A stretch of 64,000 bases of DNA from Triatoma infestans (lineage: Eukaryota > Arthropoda > Insecta > Hemiptera > Reduviidae), in assembly GCA_011037195.1 (NCBI GenBank), contig JAAEAF010011011.1, positions 60,529 through 124,528 on the forward strand, given 5' to 3'. Within the stretch, counting starts at the first letter, position 1, and each line of letters begins with the position of its first letter. The notes beneath the pieces are model-generated. The model was not told where the DNA came from and ran no database searches. It saw only the letters and a program-made list of their open reading frames with translations. The position numbers were made by a program, and so were the translations under genes. This document shows positions 63,926 to 64,000 of the stretch, piece after piece.

Positions 63926-63985
63926 TTAGGTATTATACGGGAAAATAATCCAAATAAAAGTGATAAGTCTTGTCTATCCCCACAT

Positions 63986-64000
63986 ATACAGGTGACCAGA
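63986..64000 (+). repeat. Probable left end of a DD41D-type element, cut by window end
   Basis: TATACAGGTGACCAGA is near the reverse complement of TCTGGTCACCCTATA at 18088-18102. The element would continue beyond the window. Confidence 0.35.

Overview
This is nuclear DNA from an animal, almost certainly an insect. The evidence is one clear conserved host exon near the right end (57199-57587, minus strand): the first coding exon of the T-box gene bifid/optomotor-blind (Tbx2/3 class), which stops at a canonical splice donor. The rest is AT-rich, non-operonic DNA full of decayed transposons, microsatellites and poly-A/poly-T tracts. The insect order cannot be fixed from sequence alone. No other host gene was recognised. 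Everything left of 57198 lies downstream of that donor, so much of the window may be the first intron of bifid (inference).

Layout. 1-5 kb: a LINE tail, then a dispersed repeat (called family A here) split by a LINE whose two flanks carry a ~340-365 bp direct repeat. 5-17 kb: antisense LINE and Penelope-like pieces, tRNA-derived SINEs, a mariner with TA-flanked inverted repeats and a jockey-like LINE. 17-20 kb: a DD41D mariner-type transposase in a fold-back arrangement, abutting an antisense LINE with a restriction-enzyme-like endonuclease tail. 20-25 kb: hairpin (family B) elements, a hAT-like non-autonomous element and a decayed antisense mariner. 27-32 kb: an RNase H LINE with an 11-bp target duplication, a LINE nested in another LINE, and a further LINE tail. 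32-54 kb: SINEs, family A and B copies, a 64-bp minisatellite, MITEs with long inverted repeats and more LINE tails. 54.4-57.2 kb: a repeat-poor, extremely AT-rich block next to the bifid exon. 57.2-57.9 kb: the exon and a GC-rich upstream block. 58-64 kb: Tc1, LINE, SINE and family A remnants.

The main unexplained signals are four. (1) Family B, a ~280-350 bp palindromic element whose arms carry a motif matching the hammerhead ribozyme core (CUGANGA, GAAA, short palindromic stem III, GUC), with one copy whose empty site exists as a paralogue in the same window. (2) Three retro-insertions flanked by unusually long direct repeats (about 340, 166 and 130-150 bp). (3) Family A, a very abundant unclassified element with 15-bp inverted ends, terminal hairpins and a variable number of ~300-bp internal units. 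(4) Fold-back and internally deleted mariner derivatives. All reading was by eye; identities and boundaries are approximate unless a target duplication fixes them.
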